From Motacilla alba alba (taxonomy: Eukaryota > Chordata > Aves > Passeriformes > Motacillidae), in contig NW_024037374.1 of the NCBI RefSeq assembly GCF_015832195.1, positions 2,294,001 through 2,358,000 of the forward strand: 64,000 nucleotides of DNA, in the 5' to 3' direction. Shown here piece after piece: positions 1 to 11,055 of this stretch. Below the pieces are notes generated by a model. It ran no database searches. It saw only the letters and a list, made by a program, of their open reading frames with translations, and was not told the origin of the DNA. Position 1 is the first letter of the stretch; every line of letters begins with the position of its first letter. The translations under genes and the position numbers were made by a program.

Positions 1-640
1 GAAAAAAAAACCTAAACAGGAGCAAAAACAATTTCCTCACTGTCTTTTTAAGTAGAATATATTCACTTTGAATACACTGCTGGAATCTGTCTAATTACCC
101 ACAGAAGATTTGCAAATTAAATCAAATTATTCCCTGAGGCTTGGCTTGTTCAGGTGTTTGGATGTTAATGAGCCCTGGGACACTGAATTCCTGCACTGAA
201 GAGCTGAAGGCTGAACAAGCCTCTGCAGCAATACAATTCAGCAGCAGCCTCCAAGTTGCTGAGGATGTCAGCAGCCCCCACTGAGGCCATCCCTGGCCAG
301 AGCCCGTGGGGGAATGGGCAGACAAGGAGAGCGTCCCTGGGGCTGGGGCAGCACAACTCAGAGGCCCCAGCGGCTCCAGCTGGGAAATGGAGTGTGGAAT
401 GTGGCTGGGAGAGCCCTGCCTGGGCTGTGCCAAGCAGGACACACAAGCCCTGACTCCCATTCCCCAAACACCTCTCTGAAAGAGACATTTAAAAGGAATT
501 ACAATTGTTTGTGTTCTCTGAGTTGGACTCCCTGGAGAAATACAAACAAGAGATTCTCAGGACCTCAAAACAACCAAACAGCCTTTACTGGGAACTTTAG
601 AAAATCAGAGAATTTTTGGCAAAAGGTTTTAATATGACAT
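1..640 (+). repeat. Module A, copy 1
   Basis: First of three long copies of a 0.6-kb module. The same sequence occurs inverted at 15186-15840 and direct at 33880-34520, with a partial copy at 12310-12470. It has a GC-rich half (about 250-470) and an AT-rich half ending near a CCCAGTAAAG-like segment in the reverse sense. Open frames run in several registers, but none is conserved between copies and no protein family is recognisable. I read it as the outer part of an LTR-type repeat (see module D). Confidence 0.8.
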
Positions 641-1670
641 TGTAGTGGTTTTGGTTTATTAAATTAAGATTGTTCTATTTTTGGGATTTTCTAAATAATG
701 TATTGATCCGTGTGGTGGGTTGTCGTGTCAGTATTTATTCATGTATTTTTTTTTTATCATGAGATGGGATTTCAAGAAAGGTGAAGTAGGCTTAAACTTT
801 TAAAAGGGTATAAAGAAATTTTTTTAAAGTAACTAAAAGAAAAAAAGGTAGTAAGAATCAAAATAAACTTTTTAGAACACTCTTTTTTCCTTTACAACAT
901 TTTTTTTACTGACCCTGTAAAAAAATAAACTTAAAATTTCTACTTTGTTTACTATTTCTAGAAAAATCTTTTTTTTAGTTTACTAAGGGAGAGAAGTCTT
1001 TCTTGTTAAGGTTATGGACATTTTTTTTACAAGACAAAATAATATATTTTTTGGTTCCTAATTTTGTCATGGATAACAGTTGTCTGGGGTGCTTTGTTAT
1101 TGTGAAGTTGTTTTTATTGCTACAAGCTTTTTTAAAGCTTGTTGATGGGCCATGTCAACTTATGGGGAATTGTTTTAAAGATGAGTTATTTAAAGGGAAA
1201 ATTTTTATTATTGAATTTTAAAATTATTTTTATCTCTGGGAGTACAGATCTTCTCTTGGGGGTACTGGATTACTTTTTTTTTTTTTTTTCCTGATTAAAC
1301 TTTTGATGAAATTGCAGTTATTTTAGCATTTGTTTATTTAATTTAGGAGGTTTTTGTTTGATACTAATTTGAATATTCTTAGTTTTTATAGTTTTATATG
1401 TTATAATGAAAAAGAGTTTTTCTTTACAGTTTATAAGAGGATATTAGTTTTTCATAGTAAGATGTTTTTTCTTCTTTTTTTACTCGGGATTTATTTCTTC
1501 TTTACTGACTTTGATGGTTTTATGTTGTTTTTTTATACGCTTGTATTTTGGTTTTTTTTTTTTACTCGAGAGATAATTGAAGTATTGAAAGGGTTAACAC
1601 CTGATCTGCCCATAACTTGTAGTGGAAGTTGTGGTTGGGTTGTGTTAGGATTGGTTTATGGTTGATTTTT
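641..1670 (+). repeat. Module B, T-rich and C-poor, copy 1
   Basis: About 1 kb with extreme strand asymmetry: the plus strand is mostly T, A and G with few C. Copies lie inverted at 14235-15186 and direct at 34520-35500. A short hairpin (ACAAGCTTT / AAAGCTTGT) at about 1121-1141 is roughly kept in the other copies. There is no coding signal. The compact copy at 12005-12470 lacks B and C entirely, so B+C behaves as one removable block between D and A. Confidence 0.75.
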
Positions 1671-2095
1671 GGGGTTTTTGTGTTTAATCTTAGTTGTAGG
1701 GTTAATCTGGATGGGTTGTAGGCTGTAGGGCTTTTGGTTTGAGTTGTGTTGAGGGGAGGGGACTTGATGGTAAGATTTGAATAGCTGTGGCTAGCTTTGT
1801 TCTGGTTGGGGTTTTGTAGCCTCTTTTGTTTTCCTGTTTGGCAGTTGCTGGGGTTTGGTTTGGTTTGAATGGGGCTGATGGGGGGAAGACTGGAGAGGGG
1901 GGAAGGGGCTCAGCCCAAGGCAGGGTTGCTTGGTTTGGTTTGGTTTGGCTTGGTTTGGTTTGGTTGGCTGAGATGGGGGCCGGAGCCGCTACTTCTTTGT
2001 TGACTGGAGAAGAAAGAGGAGGTTCCTGGGTTTTTTCATCTTTAACATCTGTGTTTCACAGAGGCGTGTTCAGTATCTTAGTGGTTTAACAGATT
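1671..2095 (+). repeat. Module C, GGTTT-rich tract, copy 1
   Basis: G/T-rich sequence with runs of the pentamer GGTTT (about 1930-1970) and a GGGG-rich part. It is repeated inverted at 13770-14235 (as CCAAA runs) and direct at 35500-35940. It always sits between B and D. The unit is a pentamer, not the vertebrate telomere hexamer. Confidence 0.75.
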
Positions 2096-2440
2096 GTCAG
2101 TTACACAAAAAGTTTTGTATTACTTTTTAAAATTCTTCTCATGTCAAATTATGACAGACATTCAATCAACAAAAAACACTTCTCCAAGCATTGACTTGGC
2201 TCATTCAACTTCACAAGCTCTCAGCCTGTTCAATGTAATGTTAATCAAAATTTGCAGGAGCACAGAAACAGAAGAAGACACAGAAAGAGAGAAAGACAAA
2301 AAAGATACAGAGAGGCACACACACAGCTACCACCTCCTGGATTCCAGAGGTGTTCAGATGGAAATTCCAAGAGGAGGTAGGGTCAAGATGTGTGCTTGCC
2401 TCGTGCTCAGCCTTCAATACCCCTTGGTCTTCCTGGGCCC
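2096..2440 (-). repeat. Module D, LTR promoter-like piece, copy 1
   Basis: A 0.34-kb piece that recurs at 12005-12298, 13430-13770 and 35940-36290. Read on the minus strand it carries the core-promoter-like block best preserved at 12039-12047 (TATTTAAAG), followed by CACGAGGCAAG and a CT-rich stretch. In this copy the TATA-like element is eroded to GGGGTATTGA. The same block is recognisable in module M, so D and M look like related LTR promoters. Confidence 0.6.
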
Positions 2441-2700
2441 TTCCCCCAGGTGGGGCTCGGGCTCATTTGGTCCCTCAGGAGCTGGGCTGGGGGCTGCAGA
2501 GGTGGCTGTGGAGCATTGCCTGTGCTGTGCCAGGGCCTGGCAGCCACTCCTGGGCTGGGATAGAGGCTCTGGGGGGATTGGGGTTCCAGGGCAGGGCAGT
2601 GCTGGGCTTGCAGGGCAGGGCAAGGCTGGACCTGCCCCTTCCTCCCCCACACACAAAATGTTTCCAGCCAACAATCTCCTCCAGTCTGTCACAACAGGCA
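2441..2700 (+). repeat. GC-rich spacer between D and E, copy 1
   Basis: Repetitive CAGGGCAGGGC-type sequence. It recurs inverted at 13105-13430, and its right end recurs at 38232-38340 and 55300-55417. No gene is visible; open frames on both strands are by-products of high GC content. Confidence 0.6.
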
Positions 2701-3270
2701 ATGTTGGAGGTGAAATCCCAATTTGGCCATGGGAACCTGGCCAGGAAGGACAGATCCATAGGAGGGAAAGCATGGAGCCCCAGTGTTTGGAAGGCAGGCA
2801 AGAGCCTCACTAGGCCAAGGCCAGCCAGACTTGTCAGCAATGGCAGATTTTGTCTGGGAGCAGTCTTTGGATTTAAGGAATTTTGGGGGTGGAAGCCCCA
2901 TCTCACCTGTGGGCGCCTGGAGAAGCAGGAAAGTTCTTTCCCATAGGAAGGAAAGCACGGAGCCTTCTCCAATGTTTTGGAGACAGATGGGAAATGACCC
3001 TTGTGAAACCACTCCAAGACAGACTTGTCCTGGCAATATTCCTATTAGAACAAACCCTGGATATAAGGAAATTGGGAGGTGAAATCCCAATTCTGACCAT
3101 GGGTGCCTGGAGGAGAAGGCCTGTTCTTTTCCATAGGAAGGAAAGCATGGAGCCCCAGAGTTTCAGTAGCAGATGAGAAGAGACCCTCAACATGCCCAGG
3201 TCAGCTGGACCAGTCAGGCATTCCATGCGAGGCCAAACCAGCCAGACCTGTTCTGTGTTCCCTTGGTTTT
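2701..3270 (+). repeat. Module E satellite (~185-bp unit), 3 units
   Basis: Three tandem units. The landmark CCATAGGAAGGAAAGCA recurs at about 2755, 2940 and 3130, giving a period of 185-190 bp. The last unit runs into the 37-bp minisatellite through a segment containing CTGTTCTGTGTTCCCTTGG. The same E-to-F transition is used at 38700 and inverted at 54750. Confidence 0.85.
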
Positions 3271-4150
3271 ATTGTGCCTCATAGTGTCACAGTGACACCT
3301 TGGTTCCATGAGGACTTGCAGTGTCACAATGGTCTCCGTGGTTCCCCAGGCCCCATAATGTCATGTGACTCCTCTGTTCCATGAGGGGTCACAATGGACC
3401 TTTTTACCCTGGGGGTTTGCAGTGTCACAGTGGTCTCCTTTGGCTCCAAAGTGTCAAAATGGACCACTGATGACACGAGGCCCCGCAATGTCACAATGGA
3501 CCTTTGGTTCCATGCAGCCCTGCAGTGTCACAAAGGCCTCTTGGTTTCACCAGGCCCGACAGTATCACAATGGTCTTCTTGGTTCTGTGGGGACCCCCAG
3601 GGTCACAATGGTCTCACTGGTTCCATGAGGCCTCACAGTGTCACAATGCTTTGCCTATTCCATGGTACCTCATAGTTTCACAATGGCCTTCATGATTCCA
3701 TGGTGCCCCTCAGTGTCACAATGGCCCCTTGGCTCCATGAGGCTGTGAAGTGTCCTAATGGTCTCTCCATGGTTCCATGAGGCCTTGCAAAGTCACAATG
3801 GACTTTTGGCTCCATTGGGTCTCACAGTGTCACAATGGTCTCCCTTTTCCATGACACTGCAAAGTGTCATAATGGCCTCCATGGTTCCATGAGGCTCCCT
3901 GGTGTCACACTGGAACCTTGGTTTGATGGGGCCTCCCAGTGTCATAATGATACCTACATTCCATGGAGCCACAGAGGGTCAGTACAGCCCTCTTGGTTTC
4001 ATGAGGCCCCACAATGTCACAGTGCTCTCCATGATTCCATGAGGCCCCACAGTGTCACAATGGTCCCTTGGTCTCACAGGGCCCCACAGTGTCACAATGG
4101 TCCCTTGGTCTCACAGGGCCCCACAGTGTCACAATGCTCCCTTGGTTCCA
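3271..4150 (+). repeat. Module F minisatellite (~37-bp unit)
   Basis: About 24 degenerate tandem units built on CACAGTGTCACAATGG followed by a CTTGGTTCCATGAGG-like half. Two adjacent units at 4045-4118 are identical and give an exact 37-bp period. The period is 1 modulo 3, so all frames pass through the same peptide and stay open by chance. Those frames are not genes. Confidence 0.9.
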
Positions 4151-4800
4151 TGGGCCCTGTGCTGCTGCATTCCCCCCTCCCTTTCTCAGGCCGCCCTGCC
4201 AGCTGAGAAATGCTCCTTGGGCCTCGGCCTTGGCCAGCAGCCCCTGGGCTCAGCTCCTCTGCAGCTCATCACAAACACTGGCTGCCCCAGGCACTGCTGC
4301 TGCCCAAGGAGCTCCTGCTTTCTGTAGGAGCAGCCCTGGGAACTGCTTTTGTTCCCTCAGTGCCACAACATCCCTGTTCTCACACTGCCAAAGAAAGCTG
4401 TTGATGCCGAGTGCGGCCAGGATGAGCCATTGCTGGGACTGAAGCCCCTCTCTTGGGGCCCTACAAACAGCGCTCCAAAAGAAGCCCCTTGGAGCTCTCC
4501 TGGGCCAGCGACTCCCTCGGAGTGGGGCCTCTCCCAGCCTGGAACTCTCCCGTTTGCTGCACTTGGGGATCCCTGAACAGCGACAGAGCCTGGGCCAATC
4601 CCCCCACTCCTCCGGGCTCAGCCCTTCACCTGCTGGGGAGATGCCAAAGGATCCCCAGGGAGCATTTCCTGCCCTCAGGGGAATTTCTCACAGGCCCCTT
4701 GCACTGACTCTTGGTGTCTGTGTGCACACAGGAGTGCCTGTGCTGGGCAAATGGGGCAGAAATGCTGCTCTCTGAGGGGCTTGAGTGCCTTGGATAGCTG
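4151..4800 (+). repeat. Module G, copy 1
   Basis: GC-rich 0.65-kb block present again at 39430-40080 (direct) and 53500-54150 (inverted), always between F and H. It contains long overlapping open frames with no recognisable domain, and their starts and stops differ between copies. Treated as non-coding. Confidence 0.75.
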
Positions 4801-5340
4801 AGTCAGTCAGGCCTGTAGGTAAGGTTAAATCACAAGGTCTAAGAGAAGTTAAATGCTGCTAAGAGTTGTTCTTTTGCTAAGTTGTTATGTTTAATAAAAG
4901 TCATAAGCTGAGTTAAATACTTTCAAGTGGTATTCATTAAATTTAAAAGTCACATATTATAAGTCAGATTAAATACTCTTAAGCTCTGTTCTTTTGCTAA
5001 ACTGTGAAGTTTAAGGTGTCAGTATAGGTTAAGGCATAATTGAGTTCTGTTAAGTTTAAGCTGTGTTAAGCTTTTGGGCAGTATTCCTTTTATCTTTGCT
5101 CTGACTGTCCTTTTGTCCCGCACACACACACAGAGGAACAGTTCTCTGTTCATTTCTCTGTATGAGGGCCTTGATTTTGTTTCGTTTTGCTGCTTTGTTT
5201 CCCTGGTGTGCCTTAAGTGTCCAGTCAGGAGCAGAGTGACTCTTGCCAAGGAACTTTGCAGTGCTGTCACTTTAATATTAAATCTAGTTTTTGCTGATCC
5301 TTCACTGAGGATTTTTTCAGTGCTCTCAAGCCCTTTTTCA
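4801..5340 (+). repeat. Module H, AT-rich LTR-like block, copy 1
   Basis: It begins with two or three imperfect ~80-bp repeats rich in TTAAGT and GTTCTTTTGC, followed by a stretch with an AATATTAAATC element. Copies are at 40080-40620 (direct) and 52970-53500 (inverted). Composition differs sharply from GC-rich neighbours G and I. It could be an LTR or LTR leader; I could not define termini. Confidence 0.55.
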
Positions 5341-5620
5341 TAGGAGGGTGAAGGAGCTCTGGCCCAGGCTCTGCACCTGAAGGAGAATGAGGCGCTGCCA
5401 GGGAGTCCCTGTCCCCCTGTCCCACCCCCACAGCCCTGTCCACTCATCCCCGTGTCAGGTTCTGGGGTGGATCTCGTGGAACATCCTCTGGGGGTGGCTG
5501 CGGCGTCAGGGGCGGGGGGACCCGGGGGGCTGGTGATCCCCATGTGCATGAGCAGCATTGGACGTTGCACTCCTCTGGAGGGAACTGTGAGGGGCGGGTG
5601 GGGCAGAGTGACCTCCCCAG
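5341..5620 (+). repeat. Module I, copy 1
   Basis: GC-rich 0.28-kb block around a GTGGATCTCGTGGAACATCC landmark. It recurs at 40620-40880 (direct), 52690-52970 (inverted) and, shortened, at 17000-17220. It always precedes a J array in the same relative orientation. Confidence 0.7.
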
Positions 5621-6000
5621 TGATGTCACACAGCCCCTGTGATGTCACACAGCCTTCTGTGATGTCACACAGCCCCCTATAATTTCACACAGCCCACTGA
5701 GATATCACCCTGTGATGTCATACAGCTGCTCTGTGATGTCACAGAAAACTCCATGATGTCACAAAGTCACTCTGTGATGTCACAAAGTCACCCTGTGATG
5801 TCACAGTGTGTTCTTTGATGTCACAGCCTGCTCTATGATCTTACACAGCCACCCGGTGATCTCACAACCCACTCTCTGATGCCACAGAGCCACCCTCTAT
5901 GATGGCAGTGTCTTCTCTATGGCCTCACACCCTACTCTGTGATATCACAGCCAGCTCTGTGATGTCACAACTCCCTCACTGATGTCTTAAAACCCTCAAG
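5621..6000 (+). repeat. Module J array: TGTGATGTCACA repeats
   Basis: About 18 degenerate tandem units of roughly 20 bp. The core TGTGATGTCACA is nearly its own reverse complement (TGTGA / TCACA arms). The central octamer TGATGTCA is one CpG transition from the CRE palindrome TGACGTCA. Other J arrays are at 11060-11590, 17220-17370, 36720-37240, 40880-41365, 52345-52690 and 56400-56530. Confidence 0.9.
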
Positions 6001-6960
6001 AACTCAGTTGCATTGAAACACTCAACATTCTTGCACTTCCAAGAGATCCCTGTCAGGGACACAACTGAGAAAGTGTCCCCAGGTTCCAGCCAGAGCAGAA
6101 CACTGGAGGCAGTGATGACAGCTGGGGACAAGCAAGGCAAAGGTGTCCCTGGTGCTGAGCAATCCCGGATGTGTTTCAGGAATGCAAAGGGCCAAGGCCT
6201 GAGCCCCAGCCCCTGGCAAGGCAGATCCTGTCCCTCCCTCCTTGCTCAGGGCTCTTCCCGGCATGGGCACTGGCATGTGGGGATGGGCAATGCCAAGGGC
6301 AGGAGCATGGGGCGGCCCCTGCCAGGCTGCTGAGCAGGGCCAAGGAGGCAATGAGGCCCCAGGGCTGCAAGGGTCACTTGTCCCCTCGTGGCCTCAGGCC
6401 CAGGGCCAGCAGCCGTGGCCCAAGTGCTGCTCAAGTTGGCTCTGGCAGGGCCTTGCAGCTGCTGCCCATCCCTGTGCCCTGTGCAGCCCAGGCTGTCCTA
6501 CGGTGTCCCTGCCCTGCGCCTCTGTCCCTGCAGGCTGTCGTCATGCCCCGGCTGCCCCACCTGGCTGGCCCCTTCCTTTGCTGACAGCTCTGCCTCCTGC
6601 CTGCTTCTGCCTGCCCACACAAAGCCTTGGGCTGCTCCAGGCTCCTCCTGGGGGACGTGTTGCACCACAGCCCTGCACTGGCAGGGAAATCCTTTCTCCT
6701 GGTGTCCAGTCTGGTCCTCCCCAGCTGCATTTGTGGTGTCATTTCTCTCTCTGGCTGTTTTCAACTATGGAGAAAAAGTTCCACCATTTCTGAATCCGCC
6801 CCTCAAGCCCTGCCAGGCCACTCCTGTTCTGTCCTCAGTCTCTTCACAGCTGAGCCCAAGCTAATCAGCCTCCATGTATGGGTTATGTTCTTGAGGCCTG
6901 TAAACCCCAGCTTGGGAGATCTCTGGGCCCTCTCCAAGGTGTTAGAGATGAAAACATTCT
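6001..6960 (+). repeat. Module K, copy 1
   Basis: A 0.96-kb block starting near a GAAAGTGTCCCCAGG landmark (about 6068-6082). It is inverted nearly full length at 51360-52345 and truncated direct at 41365-41660. A diverged piece lies at 24740-24980, upstream of the olfactory receptor. High GC produces several overlapping frames of 100-180 codons; none is shared intact between copies. Confidence 0.75.
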
Positions 6961-8511
6961 GCTCATAGTCTAAGAAAATCACCAGAGGCCAGGGCCAGGC
7001 AGAGCTGTCTGTCCTGGAAGCTTTTGTCTGGGAGCAATCCTGGGATAGATGGAATTTTGGCGGCCAAATTCCAATTTCTGCCATGGCTCCTGGACAAGAA
7101 GGCAAGTTCTTTTCCATAGGAAGGAAGGCACAGAGCCCTGGTGCTTCCAAGGCAGATGAGAGGTGACCACCAGAGGGCAAGGCCAGCCAGAGCTGGCAGG
7201 CTTTTGTCTGGGAGATACCATTGCATAAAGGAATTTTTTCATGGGGAGTACCAAATTTGTCCATGGGCATCTGAAAAGAGAGACAGTTCTTTTCCATAGG
7301 AAGGAAAGAATGGAACCCCAGTGGTTCATGGGCAGAGGAGAAGCAGCCCTTGACATTCCAAGATCAGCTGGACCTGTCAGGTCGCCTCTGAGATGCCAAA
7401 TCAGCCAGACCTGTTCCATGTTCCCTTGATTCCATGGGCCCACAGTGTCACCATGGTCTCCATAGGAAGGAAACAACCGAGCCCCAGTGTGGCAGGGGCA
7501 GATGAGGGGCAGTCACCAGAGGCCAAGGGCAGCCAGACCTCTCTGTCCTGGCAGCTTTTGTCTGAAATCAACCTTTGGATAGAGGGGATGTTGCCTGTGG
7601 GATCCTACTTTTGGCCATTTCTGCATTGATAAGAAGGATGTATCTTTTCCATAGGAAGGAAAGCACAGAGCCCATGGGTTTCAGGGCCAGAAGTGGAGAG
7701 AGAAGGCTCCTGAGAGGCCAAGCCAGGCAGACCTGTTTGTCCTGGCACCTTTTGTCACAGAGGAGTCCTTGGACATACAGAATTTTGGAGGTGGAATCTC
7801 AATTTTGACCATGGGCACCTCATTCAGGTGGATGGTTTTTCCCATAAGAAAGAAAAGCATGAAGTGCAAGTGTTTTGGAAGAAAATGAGAGGAGACCACC
7901 CATGGACCAAGAGAGCCAGACCTGTCTCTCCTGACATCTGGGGGAAATCCTTGGACACAGGGCATTTGGGAGGTGGAATCTCAATTTTTGGGTACATGGA
8001 TAGGAAGGAGAGTTCTTTTATTAAGAAGGAAAGCCCAGAGTGCCAGTGTTTCAGAGGCAGATGGGTGCCAGCCCCCAGGAAGCCAAGGCCAGCCAGACTT
8101 GTCAGTCCTGGCAGCTTTTGTCTGGGAGCTATCCTAGGATATAGGGAATTCTGGAGGTGGATTCCCAACTTTGGGCATGGGTGCCTTGATGTGAAAGGCA
8201 CTTTTTTCCCATAGGAAAGAAAAGCACATGGTCCCAGCGTTTGAAAGGCAGATGAGAGGTGGCCCCTGGGTGGCCAAGGCAGCCAGATCTGTCTGTCCTG
8301 GCAGATTTCCTCTGGGAACAATCTTTGCATATAAGGAATTTGGAGGAGGAATCCTGATTTTGGCCATGGACACCTGGAGGAGAAAGACAGTTCTTTCCAC
8401 AGAAAGGAGAGCACAAAGCCCCAGTGCTCCAGGGGCTGATGAGCAGCAGCCCTCAACATGCCAAGGGCAGCTGGACCTGTCAGGCAGCCCCCAGGTGGCC
8501 CAGCCAGCCAG
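6961..8511 (+). repeat. Module E satellite (~185-bp unit), about 8 units
   Basis: Tandem array with the CCATAGGAAGGAAAG landmark at about 7103, 7289, 7461, 7647, 7840, 8018, 8204 and 8391 (spacing 172-193 bp). Units differ by point changes and short indels. On the minus strand several units stay open in a ~62-residue periodic frame (for example 7824-8459), discussed under findings. Confidence 0.9.
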
Positions 8512-8949
8512 GCCTTGATGCCTTGAGAGGCGACCTAGGACAGAGGCTAGACAGTGTTAGAGGAATGAAGTAGGGATTTATTAAAAAGCCCTTCAAAGGA
8601 TACACCTGGGGCAGCACAAGAGCCCAGCCAGAGCTACACCCAAGATGGACAATGGGTCATGAGTCTTCTATAAGTTTTGGTCCATTTACACATTGAGGTT
8701 CATTGTCCAGTTACAGCTTCAGGTTATGAAGTCACATCTTCCCAGAGTGCTCTCCTCAATTCACTGTTGTTTACACCTTTTGGGCCTGAAGCTGCAACGG
8801 TGTCTGTGGTTCTCGGGCAGGGAAAGGATTGTTTTGTTTAACTACAGTGTGAAGAGAACTTGCTGACACTCTGTATGAAGTTCAGAGTTACAGACTAGTG
8901 CAGAACAGAATCTGGAAAATATGAAAGCTAAAACGTAAGGCATCAGCCT
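8512..8949 (-). mobile_element. Solo LTR L, copy 1, with 4-bp TSD
   Basis: The LTR spans 8516-8945 (430 bp) and is flanked by GCCT at 8512-8515 and 8946-8949. Its ends are inverted (TGATGCCTT / AAGGCATCA). Read on the minus strand it has a TATA-like TTATAGAAG and an AATAAA before the 3' end, the order expected of a retroviral U3-R-U5. The twin at 49391-49820 has the same flanks inverted. Confidence 0.85.
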
Positions 8950-9160
8950 GTTCCATGTTCCCTTGGCTCCGTGGGGACCCACAGGGTCACAATGGCTCCT
9001 CCGTGACACTCTGGGCTCCACTGTGTCACTCTGGGCCCTTGGTTCCTTGGGAGTTTCACAATGGTCTCCTTTCATTCCACAAGGTCCCCAGAGTGTGGGG
9101 GCCTTGGTTCCAATGTCCCCTTGGTTCCATGAGGTTACCCAGTGTCACCGTGGTTGTTGT
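8950..9160 (+). repeat. Module F minisatellite, short array
   Basis: Five or six degenerate ~37-bp units (GTGTCACAATGG-type cores) between LTR L and module M. It is mirrored at 49195-49390. Confidence 0.75.
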
Positions 9161-9814
9161 CAGAGGCTGGATGAGATCGATGTCCCCAGACACCTTGGGA
9201 TGCTCGGAATGCCCGTGTGGGGCCAGGGCCGGGTCAGGCCTTGGTTTGTGGTGGGACAGAGCCCCGCCCCCAGCCCTGGCCTGGCACAGCTGTCAATCAC
9301 ACAGCGGGGGCAGTGTAACCCAGCTCTGATTGGCTGAGCTGTCAATCAATCATGAACTAGCAGCTGGTTCTAATTAGCTGGTGTCTAATCTGACTCTGAT
9401 TGGACAAGCCACTGGCAGTCCCACCCCAGGGGCGGGCCCATGGAGGCCCAGGGTGTTAAAAGCCGGAGCACGAGGCCAGCCCATGGTTGGGATCCTGCCT
9501 TCTGCAGGGCTTCCTCTGTTAGTGGTGCTGGAACCTGAGCAGTTGGTGCCTATGTGCATGTCTTTCTATGGATCTTCTTCTGTCTTTTAATTGTTCTCTA
9601 TTTCTTCTCCTTCTAATCCTACTTACCTGGGACATTTTTGGGTGACTTAACATCAAAAGTGTTAATGGTTTTTAGGTTAAATGGGCTAAGCTAATGAAGT
9701 TAACACTATGATAAGAGTTTTATGTTGAAGTGGATGTTGTAGTAAACCCTTTGCCAGAGTTCCTTGATTCTCTATATTTTGCCAGTAAAATTTGGTGTCG
9801 TTTTGACCTCTTGG
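9161..9814 (+). mobile_element. Module M, promoter-like LTR, copy 1
   Basis: LTR-like sequence with a recognisable promoter layout on the plus strand: CCAAT-type GATTGG at 9328-9333 and 9398-9403, a GC box GGGGCGGG at 9429-9436 and a TATA-like TTAAAAG at 9456-9462. CACGAGGCCAG and a CT-rich tract follow. The same order (TATTTAAAG, CACGAGGCAAG, CT-rich) occurs in module D. The right part ends in a CCAGTAAAATTTGG segment comparable to the end of A. It recurs inverted at 48562-49195. Confidence 0.6.
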
Positions 9815-9946
9815 CTCAGTTGGTTAGGGCATGGTGCTGGTATCACTGAGCCTGTGGATTCAACACTGGTGTGGGCCATTCACTTAAGAGCTGGACTTGA
9901 TGATCCTTGTGTGTGCCTGCCTACCAAGAATATTCTCTGCATCTGG
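9815..9946 (+). mobile_element. tRNA-Ile-derived SINE (TguSINE1-like), copy 1
   Basis: The head matches tRNA-Ile: an A-box-like TGGCTCAGTTGG at about 9822 and a degraded B box GTGGATTCAACAC at about 9853. The body then passes into CTGGACTTGATGATCC, the signature shared with CR1 3' tails. A tRNA-Ile head with a CR1-like tail is the structure known for the songbird SINE TguSINE1. The other copy (48421-48561, inverted) keeps a better B box. It cannot be a functional tRNA because the acceptor stem and anticodon arm do not fold. Confidence 0.8.
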
Positions 9947-10072
9947 CCATGTTGAGAATACCTGGTTGGTGTTTCTCCTGTGCACCAAACTCAATGAAAG
10001 GAACCTTTGGTTGCCCCCAGCATTTCAGTGTTCTGGGGTGTTGCAGCCCTGCAGGCTCACAATGATCCCCTT
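9947..10072 (+). other. Junction segment before LTR N
   Basis: About 125 bp that recurs inverted at 48300-48420. It ends abruptly where LTR N begins. In the other two N copies this side of the LTR is module E sequence instead, so this is a rearrangement junction. Confidence 0.5.
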
Positions 10073-10842
10073 TGTTATGTTTGCCCAATTATCCAATCAC
10101 AAATTAAAAAACCAAACAAAATTAAACGTTGCAGCAATTTTAATGAAGTGGTTTAGAATATATAAAATTGAATACAATCAAAATATTGGCAGTATAATTT
10201 GGTTAAAATGAGGAATAATCTGGTTCTGATAATAGTGCATAAGCAAAAGATTACCAGGGGGTACGGAGTGCAAGGGCTTTGGGACCCCTGCCTCCTCACA
10301 TACAAGGTCCTCAAATTACAATTCCCCTTTTTATGCTCTGTGCCATCACCATCTCCTCCTATTTTCGATTCGTCACATTCGTATTTCCACCCTTATCCTC
10401 TTCTTCATCACACATGTGCTGCCATCCCTTGTAGGTGGTCGCAGCACTCTTTGGGGGTCATCTGAGGAAGGCTTCTCCTCTTCCTCAGGTGTCCTTTGTT
10501 TCACATTTGGATTACACATGCGCACCAAGCTGGTATAGTATGAGCAAAAACTAACATTATATGAGCCAATGCCATGTTCTAACATTAAAGCAATAAATCT
10601 CATCACATTAACATGTTCCTGATTTCCACCCAAGTTTTCCCTCTCTTTCAGATAAATTTAGTAATAGTTATCTCTTACTCCTTCCTGTCCTGAACATCTG
10701 CAGGAGAAAGGGGGGGATGGACCCCTCCCTTCTTCCTGGCATTTCACTTTTTAACCATTTTGTTATTGCCAAATAATAATTACTGTATCAATATTGATTA
10801 CTGTTTCAATTTTGTCAGCACGAATCACACCTATTTATCACA
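10073..10842 (-). mobile_element. LTR-like element N, copy 1
   Basis: A 770-bp block with TGT...ACA ends. On the minus strand it starts TGTGATAAATAGG and ends GGCAAACATAACA. Copies lie at 37455-38231 (plus) and 55418-56186 (minus). In the copy at 37455 an AATAAA sits near 37803. In all three copies the start abuts the same CR1 3' fragment, while the end abuts different modules. Confidence 0.6.
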
Positions 10843-11055
10843 ATTAGATATTAGGAAAAAGCTTTTACTGGAAAAGTGATAAAGTACTGGAATTGTCTGT
10901 CCTGGGAGGTGGGGGAGTCACCATCCCTGGATGTGTTTACAAAAAGACTGGATATAGTACTGAGTGCCATGGTCTAGTTGAGATGGTGTTAGGGCATGCG
11001 TTGGACTTGATGATCTTCAAAGTCTCTTCCAGCCTTGTGATTCTGTGATTCTGTG
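10843..11055 (+). mobile_element. CR1 LINE 3' end fragment, copy 1
   Basis: About 210 bp matching the 3' terminus of chicken-repeat-1 LINEs: TTAGGAAAAAG, then GGGGGAGTCACCATCCCTGG, then GGACTTGATGATCTTC, ending in the short GATTCTGT tandem tail. The 5' side was cut by LTR N. Copies are at 37242-37454 (minus) and 56187-56399 (plus). Confidence 0.85.

Noticed and set aside
1925..1972. Telomere-like G/T repeats
   Set aside because: The unit is the pentamer GGTTT, not TTAGGG, and it is embedded in a dispersed repeat.
3365..4206. Repetitive peptides in F arrays
   Set aside because: A 37-bp period rotates through all frames and openness is shared by all three. No coding constraint is implied.
5621..6000. 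CRISPR-like regular repeats (J, also F)
   Set aside because: Units are contiguous and degenerate, without unique spacers or cas genes, in a vertebrate context. They are minisatellites.
9815..9890. Possible tRNA-Ile gene
   Set aside because: Only A-box and weak B-box match. The stems do not pair and the body passes into a CR1-like tail, so it is a SINE head.
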